Positions 1 to 6,947 are shown, counted from the first letter of the stretch. The stretch: DNA of 18,630 nt from an uncultured Collinsella sp. (GCA_902494855.1 CABUVC010000009.1:1-18630), one strand, 5' to 3'. Made by a program: numbers and translations. Notes: a model not told the origin generated them from the sequence alone.

Positions 1-637
1 CTCGGGCGACCGATTCCCCGCCGCTCTCGGCGCGGGCGTCGGCATATCGAAGCGTTGTGAGGGCGGTGCGAATCGCGCGACCATTGCGGGCAGTCGCTCG
101 TTGCTCAACGGCCTCCATCAGCTGTTCCCGTGCAAGGCCGAGCTTTAAAATCGCCGAATCGGCAATGGGCATGCCGTCGGCAAAACCAGTTTGCAGCAGG
201 CAATCTGTGACCGTTTGGATTGGCGGCGTTACCGATATGCCGGCTCTGCGTATTGCTCCGGCCGGCTCAATCTGGTGCCGCTGAATATGTGCGCCCGGAC
301 GAGCCGACGGCTTTGTCGAGCTGCAAACATGCACGACGTTCAGGTGTCGCCACGAGACCTCGAGCCCCAGCAGACAGGCGGCCGAAAACGAGCAGAACGT
401 CCAATCGGGGTGGATGATCACAAGGGCGCGGATAATCTCGCAATGGCGTTGCGCTCGGTTGAGCTCTTTCCAGCGTGGCTTGCGCGCGAACATGCCCGGC
501 ATGGGGGAGACGACCGTGCCGCCGATGCGCCGAAGGAGCGCTTTTCGGATCGCCGTGCTCGGGGGAATAAGGCATCGTCCCTCCTGCTCGGCCTGAGTGA
601 GCAGTTGGTCGATGAGTTGGTCATTGCAATGGGTCAT
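1..637 (-). CDS. AbiEi-like / DUF559-type protein, C-terminus cut by window edge
   Basis: The reverse strand is open for 212 codons from an ATG at 637 to the left edge, preceded by a strong AAAAGGAGG Shine-Dalgarno 9 nt upstream. The N-terminal ~70 residues (Gln/Arg-rich, with 'IPPSTAIRKALLRR') look like the helical DNA-binding part seen in type IV antitoxin AbiEi-like proteins. The middle carries a beta-rich segment (WTFCSFSAACLLGL, then LNVVHVCSS). The last visible stretch, ADARAESGGESVAR, resembles the SPGES-type linker that in many actinobacterial homologues precedes a C-terminal Vsr/DUF559-like nuclease domain; that domain would lie outside the window. Such proteins are common, multi-copy, solitary genes in Coriobacteriia, and no partner toxin is visible here. 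The family assignment rests on memory of the pattern. The existence of the gene is much surer than its function. Confidence 0.7.
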   Translation of the reverse strand, partial: MTHCNDQLIDQLLTQAEQEGRCLIPPSTAIRKALLRRIGGTVVSPMPGMFARKPRWKELNRAQRHCEIIRALVIIHPDWTFCSFSAACLLGLEVSWRHLNVVHVCSSTKPSARPGAHIQRHQIEPAGAIRRAGISVTPPIQTVTDCLLQTGFADGMPIADSAILKLGLAREQLMEAVEQRATARNGRAIRTALTTLRYADARAESGGESVAR

Positions 638-688
638 GAGCTACCGCCTCCTTTTGGGTAGCAAAAACGTATCAGCCGGAACTTGCCG

Positions 689-721
689 CTCAACTGACCA
701 AAAGCTGACCAAAATCTAACC
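689..721 (-). promoter_or_regulatory. Probable promoter upstream region with three 11-bp direct repeats
   Basis: Read on the reverse strand, three head-to-tail 11-mers start GGTTAG, GGTCAG, GGTCAG, the first two ending in TTTT (forward strand: CTGACCAAAAG at 694, CTGACCAAAAT at 705, CTAACC at 716). They are one helical turn apart. They sit just upstream of a possible -35 TTGAGC and a weak -10 TACGTT (16 nt spacing) for the gene starting at 637. Face-phased repeats next to a -35 suggest an activator or repressor site. The promoter hexamers are weak, so this is tentative. Confidence 0.4.
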
Positions 722-930
722 ATGCAGGTAGATGGCCTGTTTTCGGCGACATTTTTACATCCGAATCGGTGGGCGGTAATCGGCGACCGTGAATGGTGGC
801 TGGATATGAAGTCTTGGTAAGTTTCGGGACGTGTACTTTTTGAAAAAGAGCATTCTATCTGCTATTTTGTGTTTCTGGATCGCATATTTGAAGGCATGTG
901 ATAAGGGTGGCGGACTGTCGCCTTGTATCT

Positions 931-1240
931 GCGGAAACTGTGACCAGGAATTGCCACTCGGAATGGGACGTGCTTTTCGGATCGCCCTTCAAGCGGAAAC
1001 TACATCCCAGATTTCGGCTCCAAACCGGGATGTGCTTTCCCGGCGGCGTCTCTGGCGGAAATTGCACCCCGGAATGAGCGCTCAGAGTGGAACATGCTTT
1101 CCTAACGAAGCCGCATGCGGAAACTACGTCCCGGATTCGATGCTCAGGACGGGATGCCGTTTCCGATAGAGGCATGGGGTGGAAAGCCTCCCATTTCTAA
1201 TGTTCAAGAAATGGGAGGCAGCTCATCGCGAGTCGGGGCC
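931..1240. repeat. Five-unit 62-bp tandem array of imperfect inverted repeats
   Basis: Units begin at 931, 993, 1055, 1117 and 1179, exactly 62 bp apart each time, all starting GYGGAAA. The best-preserved consensus for the first half is GCGGAAACTACRTCCC, and the second half carries an inverted copy, GGGATGTGCTTTCC. In the 993 unit the arms are 995-1008 and 1027-1040, complementary at 12 of 14 positions. In the 1117 unit arms GGAAACTACGTCCC and GGGATGCCGTTTCC pair at 10 of 14. The last unit contains a different but perfect hairpin (1186-1219). The units are diverged, so this is an old or selected array, not a recent slippage product. Confidence 0.85.
1186..1219. repeat. Perfect 13-bp hairpin inside the last 62-bp unit
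   Basis: GCCTCCCATTTCT (1186-1198) and AGAAATGGGAGGC (1207-1219) are exact reverse complements separated by the 8-nt loop AATGTTCA. No T-tract follows on either strand, so it does not look like an intrinsic terminator. It occupies the same place in its unit as the weaker inverted repeats of the preceding four units. Confidence 0.85.
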
Positions 1241-1324
1241 TTTTGTTTGGAGCGGAGGCAGCATCCCGGAATTCGGGCAATCCGGTGGTCAGGGGTTGAG
1301 TGAGCGTCGCGCTAAGGATGCCAA

Positions 1325-1439
1325 GCGTAAAACCTTCAATGAACATAGCGTAAAAACTACATCCGCAACGGCGTAAAAACTACATTGGAAGTAGCGTAAA
1401 ATCCGCATTGAGAATGGCGTAATTTCGTATATCGCATGA
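1325..1439. repeat. Five-unit 23-bp tandem array
   Basis: GCGTAA occurs at 1325, 1348, 1371, 1394 and 1417, a strict 23-bp period. Units 2 and 3 share GCGTAAAAACTACAT; units 1 and 4 keep GCGTAAAA and diverge after it; unit 5 keeps only GCGTAA. The core AAACTACATCC of unit 2 also occurs in the neighbouring 62-bp array (GGAAACTACATCCC), hinting at a shared origin or shared recognition site. The array ends at 1439, and homology to a DUF4143 protein starts at 1440. Confidence 0.85.
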
Positions 1440-2090
1440 TCGCCCGAGCTTGCACACGGCCTTTTGCGAGCTCTTGCCATGAACGAGAGCCAGGCCGTCA
1501 CGTACAAGACGCTCATAAAGGACGCCTCGTACGGTGAGGCGGGCCCCGACGAGAGGACCATCGCTGCGTACTTGGATCTCTTCAACAGGCTCAAGCTGAC
1601 CGAGGACCTGTGCGGATGGGAGCCGCCCATGCGCTCGAAAGCCCGCGTTCGCGTGCGCCCCAAGCGCTACTTCTGCGACCCGTTACTTGCGGCGACGTTG
1701 CTGGGGGCTACCCCTGAGCGGCTGCTTGGCGATATGCAAACGTTTGGGATGCTCTTTGAGAACCTCGTTCTGCGCGACGTGCGCGTGTTCCTTTCCACCT
1801 ACGGCGGTGTCGACAACAGTGTCCATTATTTCCAAGATGAGAAGGGCCTTGAGGTCGATCCGATCGTTGAGCACGACGGGCGCTGGGGAGCCATCGAGGT
1901 CAAGCTGAGCGATGCGAAAGCAGACGATGGAGCGAGAAATCTCAAGGCGCTGGAGAGGAAAGTGCTCTCCAATCCTGCCGCCCAGAATGCCGCGTCGGCG
2001 TTTTTGGCGGTCGTGGTTGGAAAGGGGAGCATTGCCTACACACGCGACGACGGCGTGGCGGTGATCCCCATGGCGGCACTTGGGGCGTAG
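1440..2090 (+). pseudogene. 5'-truncated DUF4143-family ATPase (C-terminal part only)
   Basis: This frame encodes about 216 residues matching the C-terminal DUF4143 region of the AAA_14 + DUF4143 'ATP-binding protein' family. The full proteins are roughly 400-450 aa and carry an N-terminal P-loop ATPase that is absent here. Recognisable blocks are SPELAHGLLRALAMNESQAV, the RYFCDPLLAATLLG segment, FGMLFENLVLRDVRVFLS, and a PD-(D/E)xK-like core GLEVDPIVEHDGRWGAIEVK. Family-like sequence starts at the TCG codon at 1440, directly after an in-frame TGA (1437-1439) and the 23-bp array, so the 5' half was lost at this point. A TTG at 1464 or ATG at 1479 could restart translation, but without the ATPase domain the product is unlikely to work normally. 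Function of the intact family is unsettled. Confidence 0.8.
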
Positions 2091-2116
2091 TGGTTTTGCG
2101 GGCGTGCCGTGCTTCC

Positions 2117-2161
2117 TTTACCGAAAATCCATTTGGTAAACCCGGCGCCCGTGGGTAAAAT
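2117..2161 (+). promoter_or_regulatory. Sigma-70 type promoter with dyad over the -35
   Basis: TTGGTA (2133-2138) and TAAAAT (2156-2161) are separated by exactly 17 nt, a good vegetative promoter pair. The -35 is overlapped by the inverted repeat TTTACC-N12-GGTAAA (2117-2122 / 2135-2140), a possible operator. The spacer holds a second small dyad, ACCC...GGGT. The predicted start of transcription is near 2168, leading into a structured, terminated RNA. Confidence 0.5.
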
Positions 2162-2167
2162 AAGGTC

Positions 2168-2254
2168 GACGGCAGCCCAAGTAGTGAAGAGCTGGGTAGC
2201 GCCGTTGCTTGGATTAAGGGGTCATCGCCTTAGCGGCGTCGACCCCTCTTTTTA
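2168..2254 (+). ncRNA. Putative ~87-nt structured small RNA ending in a terminator
   Basis: Downstream of the promoter the sequence holds no ORF but two clear stem-loops. The first pairs ACGGC/GCCGT and GCCCA/TGGGT across about 2169-2205. The second is the intrinsic terminator at 2217-2253. The transcript would be convergent with, and overlap the 3' end of, a reverse-strand hydrophobic mini-ORF. This is the layout of Fst/holin-like type I toxin-antitoxin loci, where an antisense RNA shares a terminator with the toxin mRNA. Start and size are predicted, not observed. Confidence 0.45.
2217..2253 (+). terminator. Intrinsic terminator of the small RNA
   Basis: AGGGGTC (2217-2223) pairs with GACCCCT (2241-2247), with an inner CGCC/GGCG helix and a TTAGC loop, followed by CTTTTTAT. 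The stop codon of the opposing mini-ORF (2230-2232) lies in the loop. Confidence 0.85.
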
Positions 2255-2370
2255 TGCTTCGTACGCTGCTTGAGTGCCTCGGTAAGTCCGATAAGCGCCG
2301 TGAGGAGCGAGACCAAAGCAACCAAGAGCTCTGTGAGCTCTGATGGGCCCGGGATGACCGCTGATTCAAG
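2230..2370 (-). other. Hydrophobic mini-ORF, possible degenerate type I toxin
   Basis: The reverse strand is open from 2370 to a TAA at 2230-2232. It encodes a hydrophobic stretch ELLVALVSLLTALIGL followed by a strongly basic tail (EALKQRTKHKKRGRRR). One membrane helix plus a basic C-terminus is the pattern of small holin-like or Fst-like toxins. There is no ATG, GTG or TTG upstream of the helix in this frame (a TAA precedes at 2371-2373) and no obvious ribosome site. It is therefore either a relic, uses an unusual start, or is chance. It converges on the putative small RNA and shares its terminator region. Confidence 0.3.
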
Positions 2371-2390
2371 TTACCGGGCCTCAATTTTTA
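2346..2390 (+). terminator. Second hairpin plus T-run on the forward strand
   Basis: GGCCCGG (2346-2352) and CCGGGCC (2374-2380) form a 7-bp GC stem with a 21-nt loop, followed by TCAATTTTTA. It could stop forward read-through past the small RNA. On the reverse strand the same stem would lie in the 5' leader of the mini-ORF transcript and could hide its start region. Confidence 0.5.
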
Positions 2391-2556
2391 TCACATGCAT
2401 TTGAATAGAGCGGGCGGGATCCCTTGGGTTCGTCTGTGTGGCGCGTGCCTGGTGCATGGCATTGCACCCCGCTTTTGTGTCCGCACGGGCGCCTATCCTT
2501 ACGACAATGTAGCCGCCTATGTAACGAGCGGCAGTTGACGGAGAAAGGCCCTGACC

Positions 2557-3290
2557 GTGCCAGACAAAAAGACGCCGGATATTTCGGCCATCGATACGAC
2601 GAACTTTGCGCGCCAGATCGTGCTGGACTTTGAGTTTGCGCCGGTGCCAAAGCAGCGCCAGCGCCGTGGACTGCACAATGAGATTATCGAGGTCGGCGCC
2701 GTCGAGCTCGATTACCACGGCAACGTGATGGGCGAGTTCTCGCAGTTTGTGCAGACGGAATTTACCGAAGGCGTTGCGTTTCCCGTCCGCGAGCTTACAG
2801 GGATATCGACCGTGGACACCGCGATGGCCGATCCGCTCTACACGGTGATCAAAAGGCTCAGCGATTGGATTGGTCGCTACTCCGCCCAGGTGGTTTGCTG
2901 GAGCGAGGCGGATCGTCGACAGCTCTTGACCGAGTGCCAGGCAAAGCAATCGATCTTTCCGTATTTCCTACGGACTGGTCCGACCTGCAGGCGTTTTACA
3001 CCTCGATCATGGACGTGGGCAGCCACGGGTGCGTCTCTTTGAGTGACGCGGCAGCGTGGTTTGGCATCGAGTTCGACGAGTCGACGGGCCATGCCCACAG
3101 TGCCCTAGCCGACGTGCGCGTGACCACCAAGCTGCTCAAGCAGATGATGGAGGGGGACTATCACGTGAGCCCGCACGCCCAGGAGATCCGCCAGCGGTGG
3201 GGGATGGGCGAGCGAGCTCAGACGCGCCTTTCCAGCAAGTGCCCCGAGCTGGGCGACCTGCAGCTGAGGTTGAAGACGGAGGGGAGATAG
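2557..3290 (+). pseudogene. DEDDh 3'-5' exonuclease, frameshifted near codon 129
   Basis: This is a DnaQ/RNase T-superfamily exonuclease of about 244 aa if the frame is restored. Translation starts at GTG 2557 after GGAGAAAGG. Exo I is LDFEFAP (Asp and Glu metal ligands, residues ~25-27) and the exo II region includes WSEADRRQLLTEC. Exo III (HSALADVRVT, with the HxxxxD pattern) is only readable in the next frame. The original frame reads into unrelated sequence and stops at 3042. The switch is a -1 shift around 2941-2950 (gcaaagcaatcg); restoring one base there, for example a G after 2946, rejoins QAK to AIDLSVFPTDWSDLQAFY. All catalytic motifs would then be present. It is either a recent inactivation, a sequencing error, or, less likely, recoding. 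The biological role of solitary KapD-like exonucleases is not known from context here. Confidence 0.8.
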
Positions 3291-3333
3291 GCGGCGTTGG
3301 CCGTCTGCATGGCGCGTGGCCTGTCGCGTATCG

Positions 3334-4569
3334 CTACTCTTCCTGCCGCTTGGCAGGCAGGATGTAGACGTTCTCGGCGTCCACGGCGATCTGCGTGGGG
3401 CGGTTGTAGAGGGTGTCTACTTCCATTACGCTCTGCTTGAACGGTGCGACGTCAGGCGTCTTTGCCCGATGGAGCTTTTCGAGGAGTTTCTCGGATTGCC
3501 TGTCGTTGAACCTGCCGATGTCCTCTCCTGCACCCTCGAGTGCCTCGTCGATGAGCGTATGTTCGCCCACGGGGGTCTTTGCGATGGCGTGACCGAGCAA
3601 TTTGCCCGCGGACGCGATGCCGCCCAGCAGTGCCGCATCGACGGTGTCGGCAGTTCCCGCCTCGAGGGCGTCGTAACACTCGGTGTAGAGCTCGCGATAC
3701 GCAATCGAATCGGCCTCGATCTTCGCGGTGGCGTCCGCGAGCTTTGCGGGCTCGAAGTTCTGGGCGAGCATGGGTTCGAGGAACAGTGAGAACGCGTGGA
3801 TGTAGGTGGCGAGCTGGCAGTCTTTGAGGTAGTCGAGCACCTTGTCGAGGCGTCTGCCCAAGCCGTCTCGCACCTCGATGAACCCTTTCTTTTTCAGATC
3901 CGCTTGCGCCTGCGAGCGGAAGAGTTCCATGTCCTGCGCGGACGACTGTTTGATGTCGAGCACCTTCATATGAGCGTTTGCCATGTAGGTGGCGTTGCCG
4001 TAGTTGAGGCCGTAACCGTTGAGGATGTCTGCGAGCGTCTTGAGGTTGCCACGCATGTTGGCCTTGTCGCGCTGACGCATGTACTCGAACATCTCGTCGA
4101 CGGACTCCTGGATGGAGTCGAGCTTTTGGTTTATCTGCGCGATTGCGGCTGCCATGAACAACGACGTCGGGTCGTAAGGCACTTGAGTGACGCTCGTGGC
4201 GATGTCGCCCTCGACTACGTGGAAGCGCGCCTGTCCAAAGCCCTTGACTGCGTCGCGGTAGCCCCCTGTGAGACCGCTGCCGTCCTTGAACGAGTTGAGT
4301 TTCGACGGATCGAGCGGGTTGCCAAATTTGTCAGTCGCCTGGAGCAACGTGGGTACGCTCACCGTGTTAGTGACGGTGCGAAACATCGAGGGGAGCGAGG
4401 CGAACGCCACGCCGAGCTGGGGAATTCGCTCGAGCGGCAGCTTGATGGCGCCGGAGACGTCCACCCGCTCCTGGGTGAGCGCGAGGTGGATTTTGGTCGA
4501 TGCGAGCTGTTTTGCCACGAGTTCCTCTCGGCCGCCGTCCGTTGAGGGTTTGATCTCGTTGTCTGCCAT
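3334..4569 (-). CDS. Unrecognised conserved-looking 411-aa protein with coiled coil
   Basis: The chosen start is the ATG at 4569 (MADNEIKPS...), which has AAGGAG at good spacing; an in-frame upstream ATG at 4659 lacks this. There is no signal peptide and no clear membrane span. Residues ~137-185 (MAAAIAQINQKLDSIQESVD and onward) form a heptad-rich helix; the rest looks mostly helical. A Gly/Ala-rich stretch (LLGGIASAGKLLGHAIAK) lies about 70-90 residues before the C-terminus. I do not recognise a domain and assign no function. Similar coiled-coil 'hypothetical' proteins occur in gut Firmicutes and Actinomycetota, from memory only. The gene is convergent with the broken exonuclease (43-bp gap) and downstream of the surface protein on the same strand, with 182 bp between, so probably a separate transcript. 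Codon use looks normal for the region. Confidence 0.75.
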   Translation of the reverse strand: MADNEIKPSTDGGREELVAKQLASTKIHLALTQERVDVSGAIKLPLERIPQLGVAFASLPSMFRTVTNTVSVPTLLQATDKFGNPLDPSKLNSFKDGSGLTGGYRDAVKGFGQARFHVVEGDIATSVTQVPYDPTSLFMAAAIAQINQKLDSIQESVDEMFEYMRQRDKANMRGNLKTLADILNGYGLNYGNATYMANAHMKVLDIKQSSAQDMELFRSQAQADLKKKGFIEVRDGLGRRLDKVLDYLKDCQLATYIHAFSLFLEPMLAQNFEPAKLADATAKIEADSIAYRELYTECYDALEAGTADTVDAALLGGIASAGKLLGHAIAKTPVGEHTLIDEALEGAGEDIGRFNDRQSEKLLEKLHRAKTPDVAPFKQSVMEVDTLYNRPTQIAVDAENVYILPAKRQEE

Positions 4570-4624
4570 AGCGTGCTCCTTGTTTGCGTTGATCGCCGTG
4601 GGCATTATCTCATTGCTAGGTGGC

Positions 4625-4659
4625 TTGCCAGAGCGGGGTAGAGACCGAGCGTCTGGCAA
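4625..4659. promoter_or_regulatory. 8-bp inverted repeat upstream of the 411-aa gene
   Basis: TTGCCAGA (4625-4632) and TCTGGCAA (4652-4659) are perfect reverse complements with a 19-bp spacer, 56 bp upstream of the ATG at 4569. A GATAAT-like -10 (reverse strand, about 4606-4611) lies between this and the gene. A two-half-site operator is plausible; a terminator is unlikely as no T-run follows. Confidence 0.4.
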
Positions 4660-4751
4660 AACTCGTTAACTGATTGCATTTCAGCGGATTGGGTTGATTG
4701 CAAGAGAAGGACGGCTATCCATCTGCCCTTCCCAGTTGAGTTCGCTTTGAG

Positions 4752-6566
4752 CTACTGTTCGTGCCTATGCTGCTTGGGCTCAAGCCTTCTCGCTGCCGCG
4801 AAGCAGGCCGTGGCCGCCATGGCTAATGCGATGCTGGCCATCCAAGCGGAGTCGCCGGTTACGGCGAGCTTTAGTTCATCGGTTGTCGTGTGTCCCGACC
4901 TTTTTGTAGACGCCTCGTCGGCGTCCTTTTCAGGAGTGGCAGGATCACTTTTGTTGTCGCCGGGTGAATCTACATCGGTCTTGCCGCCCGCCTGCTCCCC
5001 TTGGGCCTTCCCCTCCACGGTGAAGGATGCATCGGTCGCCGTCCCGTCCTTCCAGACGGCCGTGACGGTGTGTCCGCCGGCGGCAAGCGTGTCCAGGTAG
5101 GCCGGCTTGAGCTCGATAATCGTGCTGCCCTTGGTTGCGGTGTAGTTCTCAGCGGAGGCCTCATTTCCGTCCACGAGGAGACGCGTGAACTCATCGAGAG
5201 GACCGCTGAAGCGGAAGGTCAGACCGTTCTCGTTGCCCTTTGCATATGCCTGTCCGTTGCCCTTGGTGGCGGCATACAGCGGGGCGGTCACGTCGAAGGT
5301 GACGTTCTCCGCGTCGTCGACATCAAAGGTCCGGACGCCGGTCTTGCCGTTACGCTCGGCGTAGGCGGAGCTGTAGACGAAGGTCTCATGACCCGCCTTG
5401 TCGAGGACCGCGAGGGCATGGATTTCAAACGAGCCCATCGAGAGCGACGTGGGGAACTCGATTTCGATATAGCCTCTTGCCGCATCGTAGCTGCAGCTCA
5501 ACGTTTTACGGGCCTTTACAGAGTTCGGGTCCTCGACATAGCCGGGGTCGCCGAGAATCGGGGAGACAGACTTCACGCCGTCCGCGTCGCCTACATTGCA
5601 ATAGATGCGGAGGAGCCCGCCGACAGGGACTCTCTTCGCGGAGATGGAAACGTTCGAGACCGTGGGCGGGTTCCGGTCGATCGCGCTGCCGGTCACCTCG
5701 AAGCACAGCTCGCTCGGGTCGGCAACCGAGAAAGTCGCGCCCGAGATGCCGTTGGCCCTGGCGTAGGAACTCTCGTACACATCGGTCTCGAACCCTAGGT
5801 CATCGGTGACCGAAAGGCCGATCAGCCTGTGCCTTCCGATCCTATTGCTGTCGAATGTGAGGTCGAACCCGTCGATAGACGAGCCTCCGTGATAATAGGC
5901 CGACGAAACGGAGCAGCCGTCGTCCTTATCCTCCCAGCCCCGCTGCAGTATGGGGGAAACGGAGCGAACGCCGTCCGGGTCCGCGACGGACCAAGAGATG
6001 TGGAAGTCGGCACCGGTCGCGACCTCCCTGCTCGAGAACGACACGGAGGACACGGTCGGCGGGTTCTGGTCCGCGGGCCCCTCGGTCACCTCATAGACGA
6101 GGGGGCTGGTGGCGAAGGTCGGAGAGTTGAGTCCCTTCTCCTCGGCATACGCCGCGTCGTAGACATCGGTAACCCATCCAAGGCTATCGGTCACGCCGAG
6201 GCCGATGATCCGGTACCTGCAGGGCCGGTCGCTCGGGGAGGTGGGGATATCGAAGCCCGCGGTCGTGTCGCCGGTCGACCGGAAGGCGAGGCGGGAGCTG
6301 TTGCCCTGGTCCCCGTCATCGCTATCGACGACGACCTCGACTATCGGCGTGACTGACCGCACCCCATCGGGGTCGTCCACATCGTAGCCGACATGCAGCG
6401 TGGAGCCGGCCGTGACTGTCGTCGCGGATAACGTCACGTTGGAGATGCTGGGCGGGTTCGGGTCCGACGCAGCGAGGGCGGTTGAGGGCAAAGCTAGCGC
6501 TACGGCGGCGGACAGCGGGACGAGCAGGCTAAGCGCGAAGCGCCTGGAGAATTTCAAGGAGGTCAT
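4752..6566 (-). CDS. Secreted, sortase-type surface protein with three 131-residue Ig-like repeats
   Basis: This is a 604-aa exported protein. Residues 1-32 are a classical signal peptide (KFSRR, hydrophobic core, cleavage after ALA). Three tandem beta-rich modules begin at D35, D166 and D297, exactly 131 residues apart. Each opens D-x-NPP-x-(V/I)-S-x-V and carries a (D/A)(P/A)DGV(R/K)SV(T/S)PI block and a TD-x-(L/A)G-x-x-T-x-VY-type segment; the Asp-rich turns suggest calcium binding. Residues ~430-517 form a fourth beta domain reminiscent of X2-like Ig modules. A charged Pro/Asp/Lys linker (~518-560) leads to ELKLAVTGD (LAVTG 567-571), a hydrophobic helix and a basic tail (RRLEPKQHRHEQ). 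That is an LPxTG-like sorting signal with Ala in place of Pro. The role is probably adhesion or scaffold on the cell surface; the ligand is unknown. The ATG overlaps the TGA of a 7-codon leader frame (MEDRHRQ), and no strong ribosome site is visible. Confidence 0.85.
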   Translation of the reverse strand: MTSLKFSRRFALSLLVPLSAAVALALPSTALAASDPNPPSISNVTLSATTVTAGSTLHVGYDVDDPDGVRSVTPIVEVVVDSDDGDQGNSSRLAFRSTGDTTAGFDIPTSPSDRPCRYRIIGLGVTDSLGWVTDVYDAAYAEEKGLNSPTFATSPLVYEVTEGPADQNPPTVSSVSFSSREVATGADFHISWSVADPDGVRSVSPILQRGWEDKDDGCSVSSAYYHGGSSIDGFDLTFDSNRIGRHRLIGLSVTDDLGFETDVYESSYARANGISGATFSVADPSELCFEVTGSAIDRNPPTVSNVSISAKRVPVGGLLRIYCNVGDADGVKSVSPILGDPGYVEDPNSVKARKTLSCSYDAARGYIEIEFPTSLSMGSFEIHALAVLDKAGHETFVYSSAYAERNGKTGVRTFDVDDAENVTFDVTAPLYAATKGNGQAYAKGNENGLTFRFSGPLDEFTRLLVDGNEASAENYTATKGSTIIELKPAYLDTLAAGGHTVTAVWKDGTATDASFTVEGKAQGEQAGGKTDVDSPGDNKSDPATPEKDADEASTKRSGHTTTDELKLAVTGDSAWMASIALAMAATACFAAARRLEPKQHRHEQ

Positions 6567-6947
6567 TGACGATGCCGATCTTCCATAATTGTTGCAACGA
6601 TACCAGTATATCTTTGGCCCACGCTAGCCTGATGTTCTTTCCGCGAACGGCTCGTTAGTTTAGAGACGGCGTATGGACGCCCGTCTCGTCCAAGTTTCTC
6701 GTAAGGGCGATTATGAGGGCATGAAGAGACTTTCTCGGAACAATCAATTGGGGATATCAAAGAAATGCTGGACGCCACCCGATCGCTCAATGCCTTTGAG
6801 GCGAAATGCGGCGCATCGGCTACGTTGTTGAGATCATTTATCGAGCGATACGTCATTCCAGCCGAGGCCACCATCATGAGGCTTCTGTTCCTACGCCCCC
6901 GCAATCCCGCGGGCCGCACTCAACAGCTCATACTCCCTCTGGCTCCA
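6567..6947. other. Gene-poor gap containing a 25-bp hairpin
   Basis: No recognisable gene. A near-perfect hairpin lies at 6663-6687 (GAGACG...CGTCTC arms with an inner GCGT/ACGC helix and one bulged G) without a T-run. The forward frame opening at 6717 has protein-like composition (SEQSIGDIKEMLDATRSLNA, with an ATG at 6765) but no ribosome site, and it runs antisense through the next gene. I treat it as unproven. Confidence 0.5.

Larger units (their letters stand above)
662..1439. other. Gene-free stretch with two tandem repeat arrays
   Basis: No convincing gene lies between the AbiEi-like gene and the DUF4143 remnant. The short open frames here run through 62-bp and 23-bp repeats whose lengths are not multiples of three, so they shift frame from unit to unit and are not coding repeats. 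Segment 722-930 shows nothing recognisable. Segments 931-1240 and 1325-1439 are the arrays listed separately. Confidence 0.7.
2091..2556. other. Gap between DUF4143 remnant and exonuclease
   Basis: The stretch contains the small RNA/mini-ORF locus (2117-2390). Beyond it, 2391-2556 shows only a small palindrome (GGTGCA-N6-TGCACC, 2451-2468) before the exonuclease ribosome site. The long reverse-strand open frame over this region and into the exonuclease is a GC-rich shadow without recognisable content. Confidence 0.6.

Noticed and set aside
831..1169. Small forward frame with a lipoprotein-like start (LKKSILSAILCFWIAYLKAC)
   Set aside because: The lipobox look is tempting, but there is no ribosome site and the frame runs at once into the 62-bp array, whose non-multiple-of-three period is incompatible with coding repeats.
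931..1439. CRISPR array
   Set aside because: Whole units are diverged copies of each other with no identical repeat separated by unique spacers, and no cas genes are nearby.
2371..2949. 192-codon reverse-strand frame over the exonuclease 5' half
   Set aside because: No recognisable content; it opposes clear exo I motif coding on the forward strand.
2930..2960. Programmed -1 frameshift in the exonuclease
   Set aside because: GGCAAAG does not fit the X-XXY-YYZ slippery pattern in the reading frame and no obvious stimulatory structure follows; a one-base loss is simpler.
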